This document shows, piece by piece, positions 8,701-16,583 of a DNA stretch of 26,921 bases. The notes below the pieces were generated by a model. It was not told the DNA's origin. It saw only the letters and a program-made list of their open reading frames with translations, and did not search any database. The translations under genes were made by a program, and so were the position numbers. Numbering within the stretch: the first letter of the stretch is position 1; each line of letters starts with the position of its first letter. Source of the DNA: Desulfobacterales bacterium (GTDB taxonomy: Bacteria > Desulfobacterota > Desulfobacteria > Desulfobacterales > Desulfobacteraceae); contig JAKSBM010000313.1 in NCBI GenBank assembly GCA_022361135.1, positions 1 to 26,921 of the forward strand, written 5' to 3'.

Positions 8701-11700
8701 CAACCATCTCCCAAGAACGCCTCAATCAGGAATTATCCAAAGTAAAAAACGCCTACACAGGCAACCCTGAAATCATCGAATTCATCCGCAGATGCGGGGA
8801 TCATCTGCCAGGCATCCTATCAGGAAAGGTCGACCCCAGGGAAGTGGTATTCCCCGGCGGATCCGCACTCACCGTGGAGACCCTTTACCAGGACAATGAC
8901 AGGTCCCGCTTCCTCAACGGAATCGTCTTATCCCTCGTTCAGGAAAAGGCACGACAGAATTCCGGACTCAGGATTCTGGAAATCGGTGCCGGTACCGGTG
9001 CCACCACTGCCGCCCTTCTTCCCCACCTCTCCGGCAACTGCCGATATGACTATACCGATATTTCCCCCTTGTTTCTGGACAGGGCCAGGGAAAAATTCAA
9101 AGGTTTTCCATTTGTCCGTTATAAGTGCCTGGACATCGAACAATCCCCGGAATCCCAGGGATTCACACCAGGACATTACGATTTGGTGGTGGCGGCCAAC
9201 GTCCTTCACGCCACCCGGAACCTGGATGAAGTGATGTCCCATGTCCGGGCCTTAATGGCACCGGGGGGAACGATGGTCATCCGGGAAATCATCCGCGCCA
9301 TGCCCATGTTCGACATCACCTTCGGCCCCTTAATGAATGACGTTGAAGATACCGACCGCAGGGGGATTTCCCCCTTCCTGGGGAGAACCGGCTGGAAAGC
9401 GTTGCTCCATGAAACCGGGTTCCAAAAAACGGCGTCCTTCCCCAATGCCTCCCATGTGGATGAGGCCGTCATCATGGCCCATCTTTCCGGTGCCTTGGAA
9501 AAGTCGAAGATTCCCACAAAAGACACGGGGCACCCCCTGCTGGGACAACGCCTGGACTCCGCCCAGCCCATATTCGATGCGCGAATTCTCCCCACGGGAC
9601 ATCTGGCGAATCATAGGATTCAGGGACATCTCCTCCTGCCCGGTGCCGCCTTCTTTGACATGGCGCTGGCCGCCGGACGTCAAAGCCTGGTTGACCCAAA
9701 TTCGGCAGATTCAGAACTAGTGTTGACCGACATGGTCTTTGAATCTCCACTGATTTTCCCGGAGTCAAATGATCCCCTGCCGATTCAAACACTTGTTTTC
9801 CCCGACGACAACCAGGGGGGTGAAGTAAAAATATGCAGTCGCCCCCGTTATTCGACCTCAAATGACTGGCAATGCCATGCCGGTGGCAGGCTTTCCACGG
9901 CATCCCGCCTAAAAGTCCGATCCCTTGCCGAAATTACAGACAGATGTTCCCGCCCGGTATCCATGGGCGATCTCAACGCGGCCTTCCCCGGCCCTCCTGA
10001 TGCAAAAGGATACCCAAGGGTTAAAAACGTGGTATGCGGCACAGGCGAAGCCCTGGGTACAATAGAACTGTCCCGCACAGCCCCTGGTCTCCATCTTCCC
10101 ATGGAGATTCTGGATCCCTGTCTCAGGATACTCTGGGCCATATTTATTTCCCGGGGAATCCACATTCCCAAAGACAGTATCCTGCTTCCCATGGGTGTGG
10201 ATCGGGTGTGTTTGGATAATGCCGCCCACGAGTCCATCCTCTGCCATGCCCGGCTAAGGTCTGAACAGACAACTCTTGCACAGGGGTTTACGGTGGATTT
10301 CAACCTGTACACCCCATCGGGCCTTCGGGTGGCGGAATTCTCCGGCCTTCACATGGGCCGAGTTCCCCAAAACGCTTTTGAAATGCCCAATGCCGACACC
10401 GAGCAACAACCATTCAAGGTCAAGGAATCGGACGTTTTTTACGAAATCAACTGGCAGCCCCGGGAAAAACCGATTTCAAACGGATCAGAAGAAAATATTC
10501 CCCCCGACGGATGGTTGATCCTTACCCACGACCGGGATCATCGACTGATTTCCGACCTGGAAAAACAATTCAAGGATCAAGGACGTCGGGCACTAATTTC
10601 ATCCCTGGAAGCAAATGAAATAAGATCTCGAATCCAACACCTGTCTGCCAACGGATCGTGGGGCATTGCCGATTTTACCCGCATCCCCCCTTGGACAACG
10701 CCGGAAGCGGATCTGCCCCAGGCTGCTGCCGGCTCCTGCAACGCCTTCATTCAACTGATCCAAAGCCTTGGCCACACATTTCCAAACCGGATCTGCATCT
10801 TTACCACAGATAGCCAAACCGTGGATTCCGACGGCAACGCAATTGCACATGGCCCCCTTTGGGGAATTTGTCGGGCTGCGGCGGCCGAATACCCGGACAC
10901 GACCTTTTCCCTGGTGGACCTTCCACCAACAGGTCCGCCGTCGGCTTTTGAACTAATCGAAGAGTTGGAAACCACCATACCGGAGCCCGAAGTCGCCCTG
11001 AGAAACGGCAAAGGATACGTTCCCCGTCTGACCCCCTGCCGCCCCGGGCAGACAACACCCCTTCAACCCAAACCCGATAAAACCTATCTGATCACCGGCG
11101 GTACCGGCGGCATGGGGCTGGCCCTTGCCGGTCACCTGGTGAAAAAAGGGGCCCGACATCTGGTGCTACTAGGCCGCAGCCAGCTGGCCCCCCGGGCCCT
11201 GGAACAAATTTCCCAGCTCAAACACTGCGGTGCAACCATTGAATTAGAAACAGCAGACGTCTCCGATGCCCAGACCCTTGACCGAATCATTGGGGAGCGG
11301 GCTGCTTCCCTGGCCGGAGTTTTCCATCTGGCTGGCGTCATGAATCAAACCCTTGTGGCCGACCTGGACATGGAAAAATATACCCGGGCAACTGCGGCCA
11401 AAATTGATGGGGCCTGGCATCTACATCAATTAACCCGAAAGCTGCCCTTGGATTATTTTGTCCTGTTTTCTTCCATCTCTGCGCTCATGGGACGGCCCGG
11501 ACTGGGAAGTTACACCGCCGGCAACCGCTTCCTGGACACCCTGGCCCAATACCGGCAATCCCGGGGGCTGGCGGTACAGAGCATTAACTGGGGGGCATTT
11601 TCCCATGTGGGGATGCTTGCCCAGGACAAGCAGGGAGACCGAATGCGAAAATCGTCTGGAATCCGTCCATTTACTCCGGAACAGGCACTGACTCTTTTTG

Positions 11701-14700
11701 AAACGTCACTGTCCACCGGGCAGGTCTGCATTGCAGATATCCAATGGCGGGCTTTTTTCAAAAACCTGTCGGGATCGGTTCCCCATCTGTTTCGGGATAT
11801 TTATCAAACACAGATCACCGCGCCGCAAAACAGTTCCAGACCAATGGCATCCAATCCCCAAGATGATGCAGAGATCCTGAAACAACTCCATACAGCCCGA
11901 CCCGGACAACGCCAATCCTTGTTGACCCGTTACCTCACGGCTAAAGTGGCCGGCGCATTGCACGTGGCGCCCGCACTCTTGGAAGGAGAACACGACCTCA
12001 TCCGCATGGGCCTGGATTCCCTAATGTTCCTCAGGCTCACCCAGGTGCTGGCCCGGGACTTAAAAGTAAAACTGGTCCCCCATGAAATATTTAAGATGCC
12101 CACCATTCCGGCCATGGCCCGGGCCGTCAGAGAAAAAATGGTCACCACATCCCCGGAAGACATTGAAGAGATGCCCATTGTTCCCGATCCGGCGTCCAGA
12201 TATCTGCCCTTCGATCTCACGGATATCCAACAGGCTTACTGGGTGGGGCGCGGCAACGACATGGAGCTGGGAAATATCGCCTGCCACACCTATTTTGAAT
12301 CCCAGTGCACCGACTTGAACATTCACCGCTATACCCAGGCATGGGAACGCTTGATCCGACGCCATGACATGCTCAGGACCATATTCCTGCCCACGGGTCA
12401 ACAGCAGGTTCTTGAAACCGTACCACCGCTGGATATCCGTGTTGCCGATCTCAGGGATGCCCCGCCGGAAATGATTGAATTGATGCTGACCGACACCCGG
12501 GATGAGATGTCCCACCGGGTGATGGATACGGAACAATGGCCCCTGTTTGAAGTCAGGATCACCCGTCTTCCGGAAAATCAAGCCAGAATCCATGTGGGTC
12601 TCGACCTTCTCATCGCCGATGTGGACAGCCTGTCCATGATGATGATGCAGGTGGCAGCCTGGTACGAATCTCCGGATCTTGTTCTGCCGCCCCTGGAATT
12701 AACATTCAGGGATTATGTTCTGGACGAAAAGAAACAACGGGAAACCCCGGCGTACCAAAAGGCACGAACGTATTGGATGGAACAGATCCACACCCTGCCG
12801 CCGGCACCGGACCTTCCCCTGGCCGCCGCCCCGGACCAAATCGGCACCCCGGAATTCACCCGTCGACGCTTCACCCTGGTCCAGTCACAATGGCACAATC
12901 TCAAAACCAAAGCCGCAGACGCCGGACTCACCCCCTCCGGTCTGCTGATTGCGGGCTATGCCGAGGTACTGGCCCTCTGGTCTGCCTCCAATGAATTCAC
13001 CCTCAACCTCACCCTGTTCAATAGAATGAATCGGCATCCCCAAGTCAACGACATCATCGGAGACTTCACATCGGTCATCCTCCTTGACGCCGGGAAAGAA
13101 GGCCACGGGACATTCAGCCACCGGGCGGCAGCCCTCCAGGATCGCCTCTGGGAAGGAATGGCCCACCGACAATTCAGCGGTATTCAGTTACTCAGGGAAA
13201 TGGGGCAGGCCCACGGACGCCACATGGGCGCATCCATGCCCGTGGTATTCACCGGCAATCTCAGGTCCGGCGGGGCCGGTTCACCCTCCCCCCGGGTGGT
13301 CGGAGATTTGATTTACAACATCAGCCAGACACCCCAGGTCTGGTTGGACAATCAGGTCATGGAGACAGAAGGGGCATTGACGGTGTGGTGGGACAGCATT
13401 GACTCACTCTTTCCCGAAAGTCTGGTGGAGGACATGTTCCGGACCTATACCGATTTCATAGAAAGATTGGCAAAGGAGCCGCTGGACAGCAAACATTCCT
13501 GGAACAATGCCCACCCCTGCTCTCCCCCGGAGCACCAGATGGAAACCCGGACCCGGGTGAATCGAACGGAAGCCCCCCTGTCCGGCGAACTGCTTCATAC
13601 CCTGTTTGCAGCCCGAGCCAAGGAAAAGCCCGACGCACCCGCACTCATCGGCCCCAATTGCCAATTATCCTACGGAGAGCTGGCAGCCCTTGCCGCATGC
13701 ATAGGCCAACAATTGCGCAACCGGGGAGCCGCTCCAGGCATGCAAGTTGCCGTGGTCATGGAAAAGGGATGGGAACAGGCCGCTGCTGTTTTGGGAATCC
13801 TGTACTCGGGGGCGGCCTATCTTCCCATTGACCCCGCATTTCCTTCCCGCCGCAGGCATCTGCTCATGGAAGATGCCCAGATCCGCCTGGTTCTCACCAT
13901 GGAAAAATTGGACAGGGAATTGGAATGGCCGGGACAGAATTTCCCCCATAACGTGGAACGCATCTGCGTGGACAGCCTCACCCCCTCCACAGATGATCGA
14001 AAGGCTGGCATGAATCCCGATCCCATCCAGAGCCCCGAAGATCTGGCCTATGTAATTTATACCTCCGGGTCCACGGGAAATCCCAAGGGCGTCATGATCG
14101 ACCACCGGGGAGCGGTGAATACCATCCTTGACATGAACCAACGTTTCAACATCGGTCCCCACGACAGAATCCTGGCCGTTTCAAATCTGAATTTCGATTT
14201 GTCGGTGTACGATATCTTCGGCCTCCTGGCGGCCGGCGGATCCGTGATTTTCCCAGAGCCCGGTCTGGCCAAAGACCCGACTCACCTGGCCGCCTGCGTG
14301 AACAATGGCAAGGTCACCCTGTGGAACTCAGTACCCATGTTAATGCAAATGCTGGTTTCCCATCTGGACAGTATGAAAGAGGCGGGTTCATCAGCCCTTC
14401 GTCTGGTCCTCATGAGCGGGGACTGGATTCCCCTTGAGCTGCCCGATCAAATCCGAAAACGTTTCACCAACGCCCGGGCCGTCAGCCTGGGCGGGGCCAC
14501 AGAAGCATCCATTTGGTCCATTTTCCACCCCATTGATGCCCCATTGCGAGACTGGCGCAGCATCCCCTACGGACGGCCCATGGTGAACCAATACTTTCAC
14601 ATCCTGGATAAACACCTCAACCATTGTCCGGACTGGGTGGCGGGGAACATTTACATCGGCGGCAAAGGGCTGGCCAAGGGATATTGGCACGATCCAGATA

Positions 14701-16583
14701 AAACCAATGCCTCTTTCATCACCCATTCGGTCACTGGAGAACGGCTCTACAAAACCGGAGATCTGGGACGGTATCACCCCGACGGCACCATTGAGTTTCT
14801 GGGACGGGAAGATTTCCAGGTCAAGGTCCGGGGATATCGAATTGAGCTGGGGGAAATCGAAACCGCCATAAAGCAGGTCCCCGGGGTCAAAGATGCCGTG
14901 GTCACGGCCAACCCCGGCCCTGATGGCCGCAAACAATTGGTCGGCTATCTGGTGCCGGCCCATGGGACAGCTGGCACCCGCCTCTTTGAAACCCATACTG
15001 CGGACAAACACGTAATGGAATCTCTCTGGAACAGCCTCAGCCGTGCCGGAGAAAGCTGGGAGGCGGACACGCCGGAAGCGCTTTCACCCGTCAAGCTGGA
15101 ACAATTCATGGAAGACATGGAATTCCTGGCAGCCCAATCAATTTATGCCGTTCTGGAGAAGATGGGAGGGTTCAAAAAAAATGAGACCCTGACCCTGGAC
15201 AATCTCATCAACCAACTCGGAATTCTGCCCCGGTTCCGTCATTTGATGCAACATTGGCTGGGCATATTGACAACCGCAGGAATCCTCCAGGAACAGGAGA
15301 ACGGTTACCTATTCCCAAAAACAGATTCCCCTGCACGTCGCCAATTCCATTCCTCCGGCATTCCGGAACTGGCACGGGCCCTTGAACAAGGCCTGGCACA
15401 AATCCCCGGACTGCTCCGGGGAGAAACAGATCCACTGGAAATGCTGCTTTCCCCGGATGCAGGCCTCACCGCCGCAAAAATGAATCGTTTCAATCCGGCA
15501 GGCAACCATTATCGCAGGCTGATTATTTCCATGGTCCGGGAACTGATCCATGGACTTTCACCACGCATCCAGGGCCAACCGATCCGAATACTTGAAATCG
15601 GCACTCGGTCCAAGCCGCTGGTATCCGATCTGCTGCCCCTGCTGGACAACGATATGTGCAACTACACCTATACCGACGAAACCGCATTTTTCAACGATCG
15701 GATCCGACGGGAGTTCCAGGGCAATCCAATTCTGGACACTGTGCTGCTGGACCTGAATAATGATCTGAACAGCCAGGATATCCCCTGCCATGAATTTGAC
15801 ATAATCCTGGCGGCGGACACCCTCCACCGAATCCGGAACCTCGGGCCTGCACTGGAACGCATTAAATCCCTTATAGAACCGGGCGGCTTCCTCATTTTCA
15901 ACGAAACCACACGGAACAACGGGATGATGATGCTCACAGCCGGACTTTTTGAAGATGGCTTCAGCCGACTTGAGGATCACCGTGGTCAGACAGGGCTCCC
16001 ACTCATGGAAGGAAAGGCCTGGTGCAACGAGCTTCAAGAGGCCGGTTTTGAAAAGGTGAAGGCATTCCCGGAAGCAAACAACACCCAAACGGGGCAGGCG
16101 GTCATCGTCGCCCGGGGGCCTGCCAAAGTCAACACCTTCGTTTCCGAAAGACTGAGCGAAATCTTAACCCATGCTTTACCCGGTTACATGGTTCCCTCGG
16201 CCTGGGTTACACTCAATGCCATCCCACTTTCCGCCAATGGAAAACTGGACCGCAATGCCCTGCCCGTCCCCGGAGGAGAGACCACCAGGGCGACCACCAA
16301 GGACAACACCCCACCCTCAAATCCACTGGAAGCCCAATTGGCTACCATATGGCAGGCTGAACTCCAGTGCTCCACCCTGGGAATTCACGATAATTTCTTT
16401 GAGTTGGGAGGGGACTCATTGCGCGCCATTCAATGCATCAACCGACTCAGGGAAGAACAAGGTATCTCCCTGCCCTTGAAAGATTTTTTTGATAATGCCA
16501 CCATCCAACGCCTTGCCGCCAGGATTTCCCGGACACACACCGATCCTGAGTTAGAGGCGGACATCGAGGAGGGTCTGATATGA
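5784..16583 (+). CDS. Hybrid PKS/NRPS: KS-AT-MT-DH*-KR-ACP-Cy-A(Cys)+MT-like-PCP
   Basis: A 3599-residue megasynthase. Ketosynthase, residues 11-435: TACSTSL (C179), ETHGTGT (H315), NIGH (H352). Acyltransferase, about 525-830: GHSVGE (S621) and HPFH at 721-724, close to the HAFH of malonyl-specific ATs. C-methyltransferase, about 930-1230: EIGAGTGATT from E1066. Dehydratase-like region, about 1245-1525: HRIQGHLLLP (H1277) and D1444, but no YGP motif. Ketoreductase, about 1765-1945: GGTGGMG, S1897, Y1910, N1914. ACP: GLDSL, S2079. Cy domain, about 2130-2560: D2274, D2279, S2282. Adenylation domain from about 2590, with the exact cysteine pocket DLYNLSLIW. An MT-like insert, about 3050-3430, has the SAM motif reduced to EIGTRSK. 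A10 core NGKLDR at N3485. PCP S3545. The protein should extend the chain with one methylated, ketoreduced malonyl unit, then add and cyclise a cysteine. The acidic C-terminus (DPELEADIEEGLI) is a likely docking peptide for the next protein, whose start overlaps this stop by 4 bases. Homologous in logic to yersiniabactin HMWP1 joined to a PchE-like module. Confidence 0.95.
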   Translation: MERTADTIPSNGIAVIGMSCRFPGADTPEQFWENLAAGKESVTFFSDEDLLAAGEDPERLNQPDYVKAGCPIQDIDRFDASLFGYSPGEARTMDPQHRLFLECAWRAVEDAGYPPMNCPGSVAVFAGTRMSTYANPATAALGSPDDFQTLIGNDKDYIASRVSYKLNLKGPSMAVQTACSTSLTAVHLACESILNGQCDMALAGGVALFLPQIRGYQYRPGMIFSQDGHCRAFDEGANGVVSGNGAGMVLLKSLAEALEDGDHIYAVILGTAVNNDGSSKAGYTAPSPEGQAAVIEEAMAVANASPDSISYVETHGTGTFLGDPIEVAALSRVFANAQGPCALGSVKTNIGHLDTAAGIASLIKTVLAVSHGEIPPSLNFNRPNPGIDFANSPFHVNTQLTPWPSTPCRAGVSSFGIGGTNVHVILESPPSQSRPPAPRDIPSHLLTLSARSREGLGKLAKRFIRELAHRPEMNPADLCFTANAGRHHYPWRLALKARTTKEFEEKLSARITDNGLPDAPAPINDMGKGPVFLFTGQGSQYPGMGRHLYQNHPDFQRTIDRCNELLLPQLDIPLTQLLFDPDSKKIHDTAYTQPALFALGYALANLWMSWGVTPGAVLGHSVGEYVAACLAGVFSLEDGLSLIAARGRLIQALPRNGRMKAIFAPLSVVKEALAPFSETVSIAAVNGPESIVISGLAHSVEQITAQLKEQSIPSTPLNTSHPFHSPLMAPILDEFKSVAAGIRYSPPRLPLVSNQTGMITDQIPDASYWTAHIRDTVQFHSGITHLFQQGYTRFIEMGPDPVLTRMANASGTPDHTQWTATMASGKDAWEQTLESLGSWYCSGGHVNWAAVHRPFPGARLSLPPCPFERESYWQAPAPMPPSPNSPDHEWQQLYTQGTDAARQIPDPTPERPLHDLSTLYAAAALNPLAGKSPDEIASATIEHEGDFIPRYAQLIQRLAHNIFSGERAEEKLATISQERLNQELSKVKNAYTGNPEIIEFIRRCGDHLPGILSGKVDPREVVFPGGSALTVETLYQDNDRSRFLNGIVLSLVQEKARQNSGLRILEIGAGTGATTAALLPHLSGNCRYDYTDISPLFLDRAREKFKGFPFVRYKCLDIEQSPESQGFTPGHYDLVVAANVLHATRNLDEVMSHVRALMAPGGTMVIREIIRAMPMFDITFGPLMNDVEDTDRRGISPFLGRTGWKALLHETGFQKTASFPNASHVDEAVIMAHLSGALEKSKIPTKDTGHPLLGQRLDSAQPIFDARILPTGHLANHRIQGHLLLPGAAFFDMALAAGRQSLVDPNSADSELVLTDMVFESPLIFPESNDPLPIQTLVFPDDNQGGEVKICSRPRYSTSNDWQCHAGGRLSTASRLKVRSLAEITDRCSRPVSMGDLNAAFPGPPDAKGYPRVKNVVCGTGEALGTIELSRTAPGLHLPMEILDPCLRILWAIFISRGIHIPKDSILLPMGVDRVCLDNAAHESILCHARLRSEQTTLAQGFTVDFNLYTPSGLRVAEFSGLHMGRVPQNAFEMPNADTEQQPFKVKESDVFYEINWQPREKPISNGSEENIPPDGWLILTHDRDHRLISDLEKQFKDQGRRALISSLEANEIRSRIQHLSANGSWGIADFTRIPPWTTPEADLPQAAAGSCNAFIQLIQSLGHTFPNRICIFTTDSQTVDSDGNAIAHGPLWGICRAAAAEYPDTTFSLVDLPPTGPPSAFELIEELETTIPEPEVALRNGKGYVPRLTPCRPGQTTPLQPKPDKTYLITGGTGGMGLALAGHLVKKGARHLVLLGRSQLAPRALEQISQLKHCGATIELETADVSDAQTLDRIIGERAASLAGVFHLAGVMNQTLVADLDMEKYTRATAAKIDGAWHLHQLTRKLPLDYFVLFSSISALMGRPGLGSYTAGNRFLDTLAQYRQSRGLAVQSINWGAFSHVGMLAQDKQGDRMRKSSGIRPFTPEQALTLFETSLSTGQVCIADIQWRAFFKNLSGSVPHLFRDIYQTQITAPQNSSRPMASNPQDDAEILKQLHTARPGQRQSLLTRYLTAKVAGALHVAPALLEGEHDLIRMGLDSLMFLRLTQVLARDLKVKLVPHEIFKMPTIPAMARAVREKMVTTSPEDIEEMPIVPDPASRYLPFDLTDIQQAYWVGRGNDMELGNIACHTYFESQCTDLNIHRYTQAWERLIRRHDMLRTIFLPTGQQQVLETVPPLDIRVADLRDAPPEMIELMLTDTRDEMSHRVMDTEQWPLFEVRITRLPENQARIHVGLDLLIADVDSLSMMMMQVAAWYESPDLVLPPLELTFRDYVLDEKKQRETPAYQKARTYWMEQIHTLPPAPDLPLAAAPDQIGTPEFTRRRFTLVQSQWHNLKTKAADAGLTPSGLLIAGYAEVLALWSASNEFTLNLTLFNRMNRHPQVNDIIGDFTSVILLDAGKEGHGTFSHRAAALQDRLWEGMAHRQFSGIQLLREMGQAHGRHMGASMPVVFTGNLRSGGAGSPSPRVVGDLIYNISQTPQVWLDNQVMETEGALTVWWDSIDSLFPESLVEDMFRTYTDFIERLAKEPLDSKHSWNNAHPCSPPEHQMETRTRVNRTEAPLSGELLHTLFAARAKEKPDAPALIGPNCQLSYGELAALAACIGQQLRNRGAAPGMQVAVVMEKGWEQAAAVLGILYSGAAYLPIDPAFPSRRRHLLMEDAQIRLVLTMEKLDRELEWPGQNFPHNVERICVDSLTPSTDDRKAGMNPDPIQSPEDLAYVIYTSGSTGNPKGVMIDHRGAVNTILDMNQRFNIGPHDRILAVSNLNFDLSVYDIFGLLAAGGSVIFPEPGLAKDPTHLAACVNNGKVTLWNSVPMLMQMLVSHLDSMKEAGSSALRLVLMSGDWIPLELPDQIRKRFTNARAVSLGGATEASIWSIFHPIDAPLRDWRSIPYGRPMVNQYFHILDKHLNHCPDWVAGNIYIGGKGLAKGYWHDPDKTNASFITHSVTGERLYKTGDLGRYHPDGTIEFLGREDFQVKVRGYRIELGEIETAIKQVPGVKDAVVTANPGPDGRKQLVGYLVPAHGTAGTRLFETHTADKHVMESLWNSLSRAGESWEADTPEALSPVKLEQFMEDMEFLAAQSIYAVLEKMGGFKKNETLTLDNLINQLGILPRFRHLMQHWLGILTTAGILQEQENGYLFPKTDSPARRQFHSSGIPELARALEQGLAQIPGLLRGETDPLEMLLSPDAGLTAAKMNRFNPAGNHYRRLIISMVRELIHGLSPRIQGQPIRILEIGTRSKPLVSDLLPLLDNDMCNYTYTDETAFFNDRIRREFQGNPILDTVLLDLNNDLNSQDIPCHEFDIILAADTLHRIRNLGPALERIKSLIEPGGFLIFNETTRNNGMMMLTAGLFEDGFSRLEDHRGQTGLPLMEGKAWCNELQEAGFEKVKAFPEANNTQTGQAVIVARGPAKVNTFVSERLSEILTHALPGYMVPSAWVTLNAIPLSANGKLDRNALPVPGGETTRATTKDNTPPSNPLEAQLATIWQAELQCSTLGIHDNFFELGGDSLRAIQCINRLREEQGISLPLKDFFDNATIQRLAARISRTHTDPELEADIEEGLI
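14931..16073 (+). other. Decayed methyltransferase-like domain inserted in A domain (candidate epimerase)
   Basis: This region sits at the same place as the methyltransferase inserts of the other two MT-bearing modules, and keeps their fold landmarks: the helical N-terminal part, TYTDETAFFNDR, and the EPGGFLIF strand. Motif I is EIGTRSKPL (E3271) instead of EVGAGTGGT or EVGAGLGTA, so the glycines that hold SAM are gone. AANVLHD is changed to AADTLHR. In PchE and yersiniabactin HMWP2, an MT-like insert at this position has been assigned to cysteine epimerisation. By analogy this one may epimerise. Loss of any activity is the alternative. Confidence 0.7.
16566..16573 (+). promoter_or_regulatory. 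Ribosome binding site of the TE-containing NRPS gene
   Basis: GAGGAGGG ends 6 bases before ATG 16580, inside the last codons of the PKS/NRPS gene. With the ATGA overlap it implies coupled translation of the two partner proteins. Confidence 0.8.
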
